64,000 nt of DNA from NCBI GenBank assembly GCA_019096155.1, contig JAHCVI010000004.1, forward strand, positions 1,178,001 through 1,242,000, given 5' to 3'. The position numbers and the translations under genes are program-made. Shown here in pieces: positions 1 through 9,811 of this stretch (positions are counted from its first letter, which is position 1; each line of letters opens with the position of its first letter). Under the pieces are notes generated by a model. The model had not been told where the DNA came from. It was given only the letters and a program-made list of their open reading frames with translations, and made no database searches. The stretch comes from Staphylotrichum longicolle (lineage: Eukaryota > Ascomycota > Sordariomycetes > Sordariales > Chaetomiaceae).

Positions 1-393
1 GGGGTCGGATAAGTTCAAGGCAGTAGATCTGAACTCCACATGGTTTCCCCTGGGGAATTATGGAACTCGCGATGATCCAAACTCAAAGTGAAAATTCGGG
101 GCTCCAGATGCGTTGTCCTTGGGATCAAGGAACAATCTGAGAGAGAAATGATTCTTCACTGTCTTGACTGTCTGCCACAGACCCGTGACGTGCAGGGGCA
201 GGAGGTCCCTCACGTGAAGAGCTGCGATGTATTGCTTCTTTTGAGCTGCTTTTCTCTCGGCGCTTGCTCGCATCCCCATCATTCTCTCCACGCCCGCTCC
301 TCGGCACTCGACATTCACTTTTGCACGCCCCCGTCATCCTAGACACGCCATCCCAACGGCCTATCTCCGCCCTACGACGACTACTGCGATCCC
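1..393. other. No clear gene at left edge
   Basis: I see no recognisable coding exon here. A CT-rich stretch around 270-390 could be the leader of the doubtful Pro-rich gene that follows. Confidence 0.4.
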
Positions 394-1263
394 ATGGATA
401 CTCCCATGCCCGACGTCGTCTGCTCCAGCGGGTGCCAAGGTGGTGGTCACACCGGCCACCCCAGCATCCCCAGCATCCCCACCAACCCCAGCAACCCCCA
501 CAACCCCAGCAACGCCTCATACACGGCGCAGTGTGAGGAGTGCACGCGGTGTGCGTATCGTGCGCAGCATGAGCAATCTGCGGGTTCTCAGCTCCCTCAG
601 GGCGTGCCGTTTCCCGCTAGTGGCCCTCATACACCAAACATCCTAGAGGGATTGGCTCTGCCACGACCGTCCCCGAGAGAATTCTGCAGGAGATGGTTTG
701 GGCTCCCTGACAACGGTCCTCCAACCCTGCCGTCGAGGGTACAGCACCCACCCCTTCTCTACACCCCGCGACACAGCACCCTGGGGCTGACTCGGTTGCC
801 TTCTGCGTAGCTTATCGACTACTTACACCACGTCTGGATGGAGGCTGGCCCTGATGGCGTGAGGGTGTATGCTGCGGAGCTGAAGCAAATCGCCCACGAA
901 CTCGAGAACAATGTCGCCCAGACTGTGCACCCGCTCCCGCACATCCAGCCATTAATCGTCCCATCCCGGAACCTATACCAACCCCCCGCGCCGTATGTGG
1001 GGCCTGCGCGTACAGCTCCGAACCCTTCCTACCCCCCCACGCCGTCTGCGGGCCCTACGCGTGCAGTTCCGAACCCATCCCGACCCCCCGCGCCGTCTGT
1101 GCGCCCTACACGTTCAGTTCGGAACCCCTTTTGGAAAATACAGTCGTTGCCTGCGACACGAGTTTGGTCCTTGGCGCAAGAATGGTTTTGGGAAGGAAAT
1201 TTTGGGAGTTCTGGTGCGATCCTCTCCGAGGACGCGGCAGTTGTTTGTTCGTGGACCCTTTGA
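394..1263 (+). CDS. Doubtful Pro-rich hypothetical protein, two exons
   Basis: I do not recognise this protein. A two-exon model reads from ATG 394 to 738, then an intron 739-810 (donor GTACAG, branch-like GCTGAC at 785-790, acceptor GCGTAG), then 811-1263. The join is phase 0 and turns the start of exon 2 into a plausible helix (LIDYLHHVWMEAG..., then VRVYAAELKQIAHELE). Exon 1 is low-complexity in Pro, Ser, Thr and Asn and open in several frames. Exon 2 carries three 17-residue copies of a PPAPxxGPTRxxPNPS-like unit from a 51-bp DNA repeat. Start and frame of exon 1 are uncertain, because a second frame from ATG 440 is also open. It may be a decayed gene. Confidence 0.3.
982..1132 (+). repeat. 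51-bp tandem repeat, three copies
   Basis: Three consecutive 51-bp units begin near 982, 1033 and 1084. Each starts with a C-run and CGCCGT and ends with a GTTC(C/G)GAACCC-like segment. The period is a multiple of three, so each copy adds 17 residues to the doubtful gene that overlaps it. Confidence 0.8.
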
Positions 1264-3394
1264 TGGGTTGCTCAGATGAAGGAAGCCTCGGTAGAAGTCG
1301 GAGGGCAACCCCTGTGTGTCTGTCTGTCTTGTTCGTTCGTTGGTTTTAGATCCGTCTCTGTGGTTGTGATTGGGAGGGTAATCTGGGCTACCGACTGTTC
1401 TTGTTTTCGAGGTTTTAGACGAGCACATAGTAGATAGTCCATCCGGTGAGCAAAGCATCCGGTGAGGAAAGGATGGACAGTCTTTACAAGCGTTGAAGAT
1501 GTGATAGTAAAACACAGACTGGGGAGCAAACTCTTGAGCTCGTCACGTAGTCAATCCACTGACTTCCCTCGGTTTGACTCTGGACCGATATCCAGACGTG
1601 TGCCATGTTCTTTTCAAACGATCAACGAGTGCCATCACGTTCCAACCCAGCAGTCGCCGGATTGCGGTCCTCGTCAGCGGCCGGCCAAGCCTCGAACCAA
1701 ATCGGATACTCCCAAAAGGATGTGATCGCCACGTATTTGGCGTCGGCGTCCAGTTGGGCACGTCCTCTAGTGTGAAATGCGATAAGGGGTGTGGAAAACC
1801 CGACGAGCGTGAGGAGGTTGGTCTTTCAGAGTGTGACACGTTCAAGCTCTGGGAACTGACGCCGAAACTGGTCAGGTTACGTTGGGCAACGAAGAGCTCT
1901 AATCAGGGCATACGGCCGTTGCCAGGCCCGTCTGTCTCCATCTCCAAAAAACGCTACCTGGTAGCGACTGACAGCATTGCAACTGCCAGAGGAAATAAGT
2001 GGTCAACTATACCGCACGAGGCGTGAGAATTAGGCATTACTACCTCCCTGTCCTGTGTCAAACACTTTGACAGACACACAAGTTGTCAGGCTGATTCTCG
2101 CGTCTGAAATCGGTACCGCGTTTCCTCGGAAAGAAAACAGTGACGCGCTGAGCTGGACAATAACATGTACAATGACATGCCGCGCATTTCCTGGCACACG
2201 TTGACGCGGACTCAGCCGGGACTTTCGTGCTTGTTATGGGAACGAAACGGGTTGCATATATGCAGGACGCAAGCGCATCGCCACGGGCATTGACTCTGGT
2301 TAGCCTCAGATTGAAAACGTCTACAGACCGTCTAAACCCTTTCCACTGGCTGAGCATTGCGAAAATTCATCAAACTTCCCTCTGTGCTCAATACTAGTGT
2401 GGAGCGTCTTGTCTCATGTCTGAATTCGCGTCCCGGTGAGTCGGCTCATAGGATTGCTGGAAGGACTACAGGCGGCAATGATGAGAAGAATAAGTTGAAA
2501 GTAGGGGTGGAGAATGGAATTTCTCCACAAGACGGGCATAAGGGAAAGCCGCCGTGCAGAGGTTCAGGTGGTGGGGTTAAGGTGCATGCATATAGAACAT
2601 GATGTCAAACTCCTTGCTCCTTGACCTGGTACACAACGCGACGCGCCCGGCAAGGCTGGGAGATACCGCTTCTGGTGCTCTGTTTTTGTGCTGTTCCCTT
2701 GTACTAGATTGACACCGTGGTTAGTAAACGCGATCCACCATTACTCGCCGTGTTGCTCAATGTATGTGATCCTCGAGATTTGCACAGTCAAGGGGAATAG
2801 GGGTCTGTCCTGCATCATGCTGCATTGTCAAGTACCAGCTGAGGTTCAAGATGACACAGAATACACACACTGAGATTCCCTTCGTTGGATAACTCTCAGT
2901 ATTTTCATGAACCTAAAATCTAATCAACAGCCCCTTGGATGTGCATTGTCTGCGGAACGGACTATGTAGCGCCGGAAATGCCCAACACAATGTACTCCTC
3001 GGGACCGATGGGGCAGGATAGATCATTCTTTTCACACCCTGCAGAGCATTGCATGTTTCAGAGTCTGGTCTCTTGCATTTGTTCACCGGCATCCGAAGAA
3101 GTTGTTGCTCTCGACAACGAGTGCTGATTGTGCCTCGAATGTCGCCTATAAAGGCAAATATCCCACGGATCTGAAGTTGATTCCCAAAAGTCTTCAGATG
3201 TTTCAAACACTCATGCTCTAGTTCTCAACTTCAACCCATTCAGGTATCTACATACACACAGCTCAAGACATCTACCAACACCCACCACCTACTCATCCTT
3301 TTAAACTTCCATCATCTACCAATATCTTGAAGACTTCGGTCACCTAGTCCTACTCAAGCCACTTCTATTAGTTCAGATCTACTTGTCTCCCACC
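1264..3394. other. Gene-poor stretch and leader of the next gene
   Basis: No ORF here has convincing coding character on either strand. The final 150 bases before 3395 are pyrimidine-rich with CATC/CTAC motifs, typical of a fungal 5' leader. Confidence 0.4.
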
Positions 3395-5476
3395 ATGTGC
3401 GACAAGAAGCTTCTCCGTTTCCGTAACTCCCGTTGCGCCGTCGGCCTGCAACGCGTCAATATCTGCGCCGCCCTGCGTCTTGGCTACGCCTGCAGCGGCT
3501 GCCGGATCGTCAGCATTCAAGAGACACTCGTTGAGAGAGGACCAGAGCACGCGGAGCACAACTGCACCTTGTCGGCCCTGTGCGCCTACGGCCCAGGCGA
3601 TGAGGAGCCGCAGATCGTGGACATCGGCAGCAAGGTGCCGCTCGTCAGCATCGGAGAACCCTTCCACTGGTACTCGCCCTCAGACAGAGTGATGGAGCCG
3701 CCGGCGCCAATGTACGTGTCGGTCAACAGGCCGGTCACCGCAATTGCGGGTATTCAATGGGGAAACAAGGTCCTGAACGTGGACCAGCTGGTCGCCCATA
3801 CATGGGAACTTGCGTGTAAGAATGGGGCCACTCCTTCTGGTGCGCTGGACACGAGCCCTTCGCCGAGTGAGGTATCAGTGACTCCGGGCCCCTCAACCGC
3901 GGAGCCATCCGCCACAGGTCCAACAGCCCGGGTCCTGGCATCCCCGTATCCCATTATCTTAAATCCGGTCTGCCCTTGGTTGGAGACCGTGGTACCAGCC
4001 ATCCCGGGCCCAACGTCGACCATCTCGGCAACAGCAAACCGCAAATCAACGGACCGGGCAAAGCCAGGCCCGGCGTGGACACGTCGGGACACACCAATAA
4101 TGGAGACCATGGAATCGGAGATGTGGATTCGAAACAGCACGGGCCCGGCAACGACAAACCCAGAAACGATGCGTCCATCAATGTTGTCCTTGGAAAGCAC
4201 GGATCTTGATATGTCTGATTCGGACGTCTCAGACGAGGAGAACCCAGGTCTAGCAACAACAGCTCTCCCATCACCAGCCCCAGCAACAACCGGTCCAGCG
4301 ACACCACTCCCTGGCACGCCTCGCCAGACGCTGACATTCTGGGAGATACCAGAGTCGGAATTGTACGATCCGGAGACGCCAAACCAAGACATATCAAGCT
4401 CGGAGAAAAGGGGCCCGAGGGCAGCAAGCCAACCGATGACAGTTTCAGGGGCACCAGACACAAACATGGACGGCCCAGACCTGCCAGAGCATCCAGACGT
4501 GGAAATGACAGAGGAAAACGCTTCAGAACTGAAGACTTCACGCCCAAAGACTACATTCCACAAACCGGCACGCCCGGCATCTCGACGTCCAGGCACGCTC
4601 CGCCCGGCGACTCGACGGCCTGACACGCCACGCCCAGACCTACCATGGCCGGACTCGCTGCTCCCGCAGACCTCGTGGCCACACATGCCGCATCTCGGCA
4701 CGCCGTGGCCACACCTGACGGGCGGGCAAACGCTCCCTGGCCAGGGAGTAATCCGTCCAGGAATGGCAGCCGCTGTGGTAATGTCCCCAGCAGCGACGAC
4801 CCCCAAAGAAGAGACAGCCCCAGAAGTGACAACCCCGCAGGCCAAGACCCCAAGCACGACGGCAAGCACACGCAGGGAACTCTCGGACGAGGAGCTGGCG
4901 GACCTGCTGCAATCTGAACTAGCAGGGATGGAGAAGGAAGAGCGGTTGCCGCCCCTGAGCCCAGAGACGCCTTCGGTCAAGAACTCGGAGTTGTCAGAGT
5001 TGCCAAAGACAGAATTGTCAGAGCTGGAAGCCATGTTTGGCGAGGATGCCATGGATGTGGACATGGACGGCACGGATGCTGATGATGAAGACGAAGAAGA
5101 CTGGGATAACGTCGCCTCGGACCTGTCGACGTTGGACGCCATGTTCGGCCGGGAGGCCATCGATCACGAAATGAACGACATTGAGGAGGAAGAAGAGGGA
5201 TATTGGGCTGACTCCGACTCGGACATGTCAGACGCGCCAACGGTCTACTTGGAAGTGCCGAACGACCCGGGGATGGAGGTCCTGCCGTCGATCGAAACGC
5301 CCGAGCCGGCCGAGCAGTGGCAGGAGATTCCAGAGCGCTTCTTCAACTGGCCGGTGGCAGATGGGCTTGGGACGACATTTCTTGAGGCGGCTCTTTGGCC
5401 GCGGACGCTCGATGGGGTGAATATCTATGAGGATCTTTATGTTGTCTTGGTTTGGTATGATTTGGCTTGGACATAA
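3395..5476 (+). CDS. Acidic low-complexity protein with Cys-rich N-terminus, unknown function
   Basis: A single exon of 693 aa. The start is placed at ATG 3395 in the good context CACCATGTG; the same frame opens slightly earlier, at a TTG. Residues 1-65 hold seven cysteines (2, 14, 24, 33, 36, 57, 63), including CSGC, so metal binding is possible but not shown. The middle (about 150-480) is disordered and rich in Pro, Thr and Ser, with RRPDTPRP/PWPD-like units. The C-terminal third is strongly acidic. Two related segments there, SELEAMFGEDAMD and STLDAMFGREAID, each followed by an acidic run, look like an internal duplication. The last 60 residues are more ordered and aromatic. I do not recognise a family. 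No signal peptide or membrane segment is visible, and the acidic motifs could suit a nuclear interaction protein (inference). Confidence 0.6.
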   Translation: MCDKKLLRFRNSRCAVGLQRVNICAALRLGYACSGCRIVSIQETLVERGPEHAEHNCTLSALCAYGPGDEEPQIVDIGSKVPLVSIGEPFHWYSPSDRVMEPPAPMYVSVNRPVTAIAGIQWGNKVLNVDQLVAHTWELACKNGATPSGALDTSPSPSEVSVTPGPSTAEPSATGPTARVLASPYPIILNPVCPWLETVVPAIPGPTSTISATANRKSTDRAKPGPAWTRRDTPIMETMESEMWIRNSTGPATTNPETMRPSMLSLESTDLDMSDSDVSDEENPGLATTALPSPAPATTGPATPLPGTPRQTLTFWEIPESELYDPETPNQDISSSEKRGPRAASQPMTVSGAPDTNMDGPDLPEHPDVEMTEENASELKTSRPKTTFHKPARPASRRPGTLRPATRRPDTPRPDLPWPDSLLPQTSWPHMPHLGTPWPHLTGGQTLPGQGVIRPGMAAAVVMSPAATTPKEETAPEVTTPQAKTPSTTASTRRELSDEELADLLQSELAGMEKEERLPPLSPETPSVKNSELSELPKTELSELEAMFGEDAMDVDMDGTDADDEDEEDWDNVASDLSTLDAMFGREAIDHEMNDIEEEEEGYWADSDSDMSDAPTVYLEVPNDPGMEVLPSIETPEPAEQWQEIPERFFNWPVADGLGTTFLEAALWPRTLDGVNIYEDLYVVLVWYDLAWT

Positions 5477-5922
5477 CAGTTTGGTTAATATTCGAGTGCT
5501 TGTGCTGGCCTCGACGTTTTGCAGATAGTTACATAGAATAATGATAATAACTCAGATTATTAGTGTCTGTCATGTACACGGTAGACGTAACTGTTCAGTC
5601 AGCCAGATCACTTCCATATGACGACCGTTGTTTGTTCGTGTCGCCGCCATCCTGACCCACGATCCCTATCCCGGTGTCCAGGTTTTGTTTACCCAAGCAT
5701 ACCTGTCCCCATTCTTTCCCATTTCTCTAGCTTAACTTTCCTGTCAATTTTCACGTTGCTTCGAGGTCTCCCTTCATCGTTTCCTTTTTTTTTTATGATA
5801 CCCAAGGTTGGCCGTTTCTTTCCCCGGTGGCTTGGGCCCAGAGAGGACATTGGTTGCTGTGGACGAAGGAAAGAACCACACTCACATGCAAAAATAGAGA
5901 TGATTTTACGATGAAAAAGCAA
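5477..5922. other. Spacer between the acidic-protein gene and the tRNA-like element
   Basis: Contains the presumed 3' UTR of the preceding gene and a T-run near 5787-5795. No gene is seen. Confidence 0.4.
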
Positions 5923-6080
5923 ACAGAGAAGATGTGCATGCCCAGGATCGAACTGGGATCACTTGCAACAGGATGGGCCATCAGGCTCACTCGCCAGGCG
6001 AGGTCAACACCAGATGATTTAAAAACCCCGTGCTGTTTGCAAGCGTGTTACCAATTACACCACATGCACATTTTCTCTGT
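5923..6080 (-). tRNA. tRNA-like element, probably intron-containing pseudogene
   Basis: On the minus strand a tRNA-like fold runs from 6069 to 5934. The acceptor stem GTGCATG pairs with CATGCAC. The D arm is GTGT/ACAC around AATTGGTA, which fits an A box. The T arm is CCCAG-TTCGATC-CTGGG, a good B box. An anticodon stem CTTGC/GCAAG is interrupted by about 60 bases, as if by an intron. However, the position after the 5' anticodon stem that should be U33 is A, so no normal anticodon can be assigned. The acceptor helix also continues outward: ACAGAGAAGATGTGCATG at 5923-5940 matches the reverse complement of 6063-6080 at 17 of 18 bases. It could be a tRNA pseudogene, a tRNA-derived repeat or an active but aberrant tRNA. 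Confidence 0.5.
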
Positions 6081-7706
6081 GGTAACCAGTAAGCCAAACT
6101 CGACTCATCTAGGTACCTTAACTTCTCCTTTCTCTTGGTCGCCATAAATGCCAGCCGTACAACCCCCTGTCTCATTTCTCTGAGTGTGATCGTTCTCCTC
6201 GTCCTCGTGGCCTGCAAATCAACCAACAAGATCGGCGTGCTCACAGCCGCAGTCAGGAACAGAATTGTGCTCAGTTGACTCCTTGGATGTTTGCGTTTGC
6301 GAACGGAAAATCCTTCCACCATGACTTGTCCCTGTTTGCACTGACTAAACTGCTATGGGCGGCATCATGACGGTTTATTTTCTCTCAAGCACTCCTCAGT
6401 CCTCACTTTTGGTGGTCATCATCTCGAATTGTAGTTCATGGAATTTCTCGCCCTCTCTGAGCAACTGACCCCAGTTTGGTTCCTGCAGCCTCAAACACCG
6501 ATTGGCGATTTCTTTGAACTTCCTTGCTGGTCTTCTACAGTTTCACGTCTACGAGGGCGCCTGTGTTAGTGAATGTGGAATCTTAATGACTCAATATCAA
6601 TGTGCCCAAGCCCTCTCGGCAAGTGAAGGCTGTTCAAAGCGCTTGCTGTAAGCCTCAAACTCCAGGGCAGTATTTGGTTGGCTGTGAGGGAGAGCTTGCG
6701 ATGCAGTTGGTGTTGAGAAACGTGGCTCCACTTCGGGGCGTCTCCCGTCCTGTTGTTGGCAGCCGCCAACGAAACACCAGACCGCACAGCCTCAGTTGAG
6801 CACAGCGCCATCTGGTAGCCAACCGTGCCTGAACCACCTGCCTTCTTTCAACAGTGCAGGTGGTAACCAGATTCCTCAGTCTTCTTCAAAGCAGGCTCCT
6901 CACTGAGGATCGGTCAAAGAGATGGGCAACTTCGGAATGTAACATCGGTACCTCTTTGACCCTTGGCCGCACTTTCTCTCCTGCTTCACTCCCAGAAACG
7001 ATCTGTCAAGCAACATTGAGGCCCTGGACTTGGGTGGCCCGCAAATGTGGCCCTATCTCAATCGCGCGTTTGTCCTGCTCCGTGCCTTATGCAGTTGGAC
7101 GAAGGAAAGAAGCAAGGAAGACGGAGCGGGCCAGACGCTGCACCCAAAGTCTCACATGCATGTGTTGGTACCTAGCAAATGAAAGCAAACCATTCAGTTT
7201 GTGCCCTCGCCCAACAAGACGGCAACGGACTTGCTGGCTGGGGCCAGAGTGAAAGATGAGCTCCTAACCACTCGTTGGTTCCAAGGGGATCCTCAACCGT
7301 GCCTGTCCTGGGTCTGGCAGCCTGTTGAGTCATGGACATCTACTGCAGCCAGGCACATTCACTCGCGGCGGTTGCGCCCAGGCGCACTCACTGGAAAGAC
7401 GTCCTGAGTGAGGGAGTCCTCCATGACCAACGGAGCGTGATACTCCCGACCCCAACGCACTCTCTGGGTCGGACTTAAAAGTACAAATAGGGCGTCTTCG
7501 CACCCGCCCTCGATTGATACCAAGAAGCTTCTGCACCCGCATCCGCCACACAAATCTCACCCACCAGTCCACCCGTCTTTCCAAACAAAAAAGCACCTCC
7601 AGGAGCTACTCAACTTCCTTGCAAATCCAAATTGCTGGTGAGATCAGTGGAGGATACTTTTGTGCCGTGCTTACTGAGGTCCTCTAGTGTACTACCAAAC
7701 TGCAAA
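6081..7706. other. No clear gene, then leader of microprotein gene
   Basis: Only short, unconvincing reading frames are present. From about 7470 the sequence becomes leader-like: an A-rich TTAAAAGTACAAATAG stretch near 7476-7491, then C-rich DNA up to the 41-codon gene. Confidence 0.35.
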
Positions 7707-7832
7707 ATGGCCGCAGTCACGACTCCTGAGTTGGTCACCAACGTCAACTGCTCTTGTGGATATAACAACATCACGGGCAGAACGAAGTGCGAATCCTGTG
7801 GCAAGGACTTGCCTGTCGTTGTCCAGACTTAG
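7707..7832 (+). CDS. 41-aa RanBP2-type zinc-finger microprotein
   Basis: A 41-residue ORF starts at ATG 7707 (context AAAATGGCC) and ends with TAG. The cysteines are C15, C17, C28 and C31. The segment CSCGYNN, six residues, then CESCG follows the RanBP2/NZF-like pattern of two Cys, a conserved Asn, six residues and CxxC. Such fingers bind ubiquitin, RNA or protein partners in known families. Here the usual N-terminal Trp is absent and the first pair is CxC. There is room for little beyond the finger. The upstream 230 bases look like a promoter and leader. It could instead be the last exon of a longer gene, but I see no good upstream exon. The finger pattern is observed; expression and function are inferred. 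Confidence 0.45.
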   Translation: MAAVTTPELVTNVNCSCGYNNITGRTKCESCGKDLPVVVQT

Positions 7833-8899
7833 CGGTCAGAAATATCCCAGAAATGGCTTGTGTGAAAAATACACTCCTGACAGTCTCCAAGACCCTGCAG
7901 AGCTCATGTTGTGGTGGTGGGAGCCAGTGAGATGGACCTTGTCCTCTCTGTGACTCTAGTGGGAGGAGGAGGGAGGGATGGGGGGTCAAGGGAAGGGATG
8001 GGTTTAAATCCACATTGTGCATGTAGCGCATCCAGTTGGCCATCTGGATTGTCACTCGCTTCACGCTACGCTGTTTCCTCCTGTATTTCATTAGGTTTGG
8101 ACCTATAGCCAGATATTGTCAAACCGGTTCGACTTCATACAGCTTGCAAACCCACGCCTAATCCGAAATGATCGCTTGGCTTCAACTCCCTGATCAGCGA
8201 TGGCAGGATCCTGGTGCGTCTGGAGGGTGTTGAAAATGGGTTCAAGTAGGACCAGCCTTGTCTGCCTTTTGGTGGAGATCTTTTGGGTTGGGGCATTCTT
8301 GACTTCCAGGTTAGATGAATACCGTGAGGTACCTCAGGAAACTGGCCAATTCCCGAACGCGTTAACTATCAAAATCGCCAACTGGAAGACGTAATCGGTA
8401 GTGGATTTCGGCCGGCTTGAAAGGCGCATTGGGTAGGGTAACCATGTCATTGGCAGGCTTGACAACGAACAAGCCTCCCAACCAACACAAGGTGGCACGC
8501 GGCAACTGGAACCCGTTCTCCCCTCTGCGCCCAGGCGAATCAAGGGGCTGAGTTTGCCCGAGTGGCCCCACAGGCAGTCAATGCAGGCAGCAACCAACCG
8601 CAGAACACGCATGGGACCTTGTCACGGTTTCACTGCCCATCCTGCCCGGTTTGCATTCTTTCCTAATGTTTTTGTTGGTTATGAATGAAGTGAACTGAGT
8701 CCAACACCGCAGACACTCTTAGTGTTGTCTCAAGCTGGTTTCTGGCCTCGACTCAGCCACCTGGGACTTGCGGCCTCGAGCGATTTGCACTCCTTAAGTT
8801 CTTATTCAAGCCGACACTGGTTGATCGATCACGGTACCTGTCCGCATCAACTTTCCGAAGATGTGGTACTTTTGTGTTGACCTTGATTAGATTGCCAAG
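7833..8899. other. No clear gene; promoter of the APH-family gene
   Basis: A G-rich tract lies near 7960-8000. No supported coding sequence. The last 150 bases form the leader of the next gene. Confidence 0.35.
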
Positions 8900-9811
8900 A
8901 TGTCCATTCCAAAAGTCCACGTCAATGATTCAATCCAAGCCATCAACGACAACTCCTGGGTAATCGGCGGCAAGCTCCTACTTTCCCGCCAATCTGCTCC
9001 TTCCCCGGACCAACCATCATGGTGTGACAGCAACGGCGGCTTTTTTGTGCTCTCCGAAGCCCCTTCACCACTGCCTCCATCCCAACCACACCCAGAGGAC
9101 TCGGCCGCAATACCCCTGGTCTACTCGGCCGGTGACCAGTCAGCTGTTTGGCGCGTTGGAGAGGCGTTTCTCAAAGTTCGGGACCGTCGATACCCCAAAG
9201 TTACCCACGAACGCGTCACTCTGGAATATCTGCATAAAAAGAAACCCCTTAGCTTTGAGATCCCCGATGTTATCTACCACGGCGAATGGATCGGCCGGTA
9301 TTACCTGGTCCTGTCTCGCGTGCCTGGGCAAACGCTCACGACCGCCTGGCCTAGCATGGGCGAGGAGCTGCGGCAGTACTATGTTAACCGGGTGGCCCAG
9401 GCGTGCGCAGAGATGGCAGAATGGAAGGGCAGCGCTGTTTGCGGGGTTGACGGGAGGGAGCTGATGGAATTTTACTTGGCGAACAGCGACACGATGGACC
9501 CGGAAGAACTCGGCAAGAACTGCGTCAAGATGGGGATGGATGTATCGACACTGGTATTTCACCATTGCGATCTCGGTCCTGGGAATGTCATTGTCGACCC
9601 GGAGACTAGGGGGATGGGGATTATCGATTGGGAAATTGCTGGGTATGTCCCGAGGGAGTGGGTGAGGACAAAGTTTCACTTGTCTTCGGGGATGGACTTT
9701 CCGGACGTGGAGGACGCCGATGCAAAGGTGGATTGGAGGCGATCTGTAGGACGGAGGCTGGCGACAATGGGGTTCAAGGAGGTCATTAGTGGCTGGCTAG
9801 CTACACGATAG
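8900..9811 (+). CDS. Aminoglycoside phosphotransferase (APH) family protein
   Basis: A single exon of 303 aa with the protein-kinase-like APH fold (known family: small-molecule or protein kinases, many of unknown substrate in fungi). Visible elements are a Val-Trp-Arg-Val glycine-loop-like strand and FLKVRD near residues 90-95 (nucleotide-binding Lys), the linker YLVLSRVPGQTL near 135-146, the catalytic loop HHCDLGPGN at 221-229 (Asp and Asn in place) and the metal-binding IIDWE at 241-245. The key residues are intact, so it is probably an active enzyme. The substrate cannot be deduced; in fungi this expanded family rarely acts on antibiotics. The N-terminal 60 residues are Pro/Ser-rich. There is no signal peptide. 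It stands alone between gene-poor stretches. Confidence 0.85.
   Translation: MSIPKVHVNDSIQAINDNSWVIGGKLLLSRQSAPSPDQPSWCDSNGGFFVLSEAPSPLPPSQPHPEDSAAIPLVYSAGDQSAVWRVGEAFLKVRDRRYPKVTHERVTLEYLHKKKPLSFEIPDVIYHGEWIGRYYLVLSRVPGQTLTTAWPSMGEELRQYYVNRVAQACAEMAEWKGSAVCGVDGRELMEFYLANSDTMDPEELGKNCVKMGMDVSTLVFHHCDLGPGNVIVDPETRGMGIIDWEIAGYVPREWVRTKFHLSSGMDFPDVEDADAKVDWRRSVGRRLATMGFKEVISGWLATR

Noticed and set aside
1264..3394. A relic of a transposon or RIP-mutated repeat
   Set aside because: No long AT-rich TpA-dense stretch, terminal repeats or transposase fragments are visible.
3754..5160. A 468-codon minus-strand frame opposite the acidic protein
   Set aside because: The Ser runs (SSSSSSSSAS) are the complement of Asp/Glu codons. 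The plus-strand frame has the better start and composition.
8900..9811. An antibiotic-resistance gene acquired from bacteria
   Set aside because: The APH fold is widely expanded in fungi, and codon use and context are unremarkable. Resistance or transfer is not supported.
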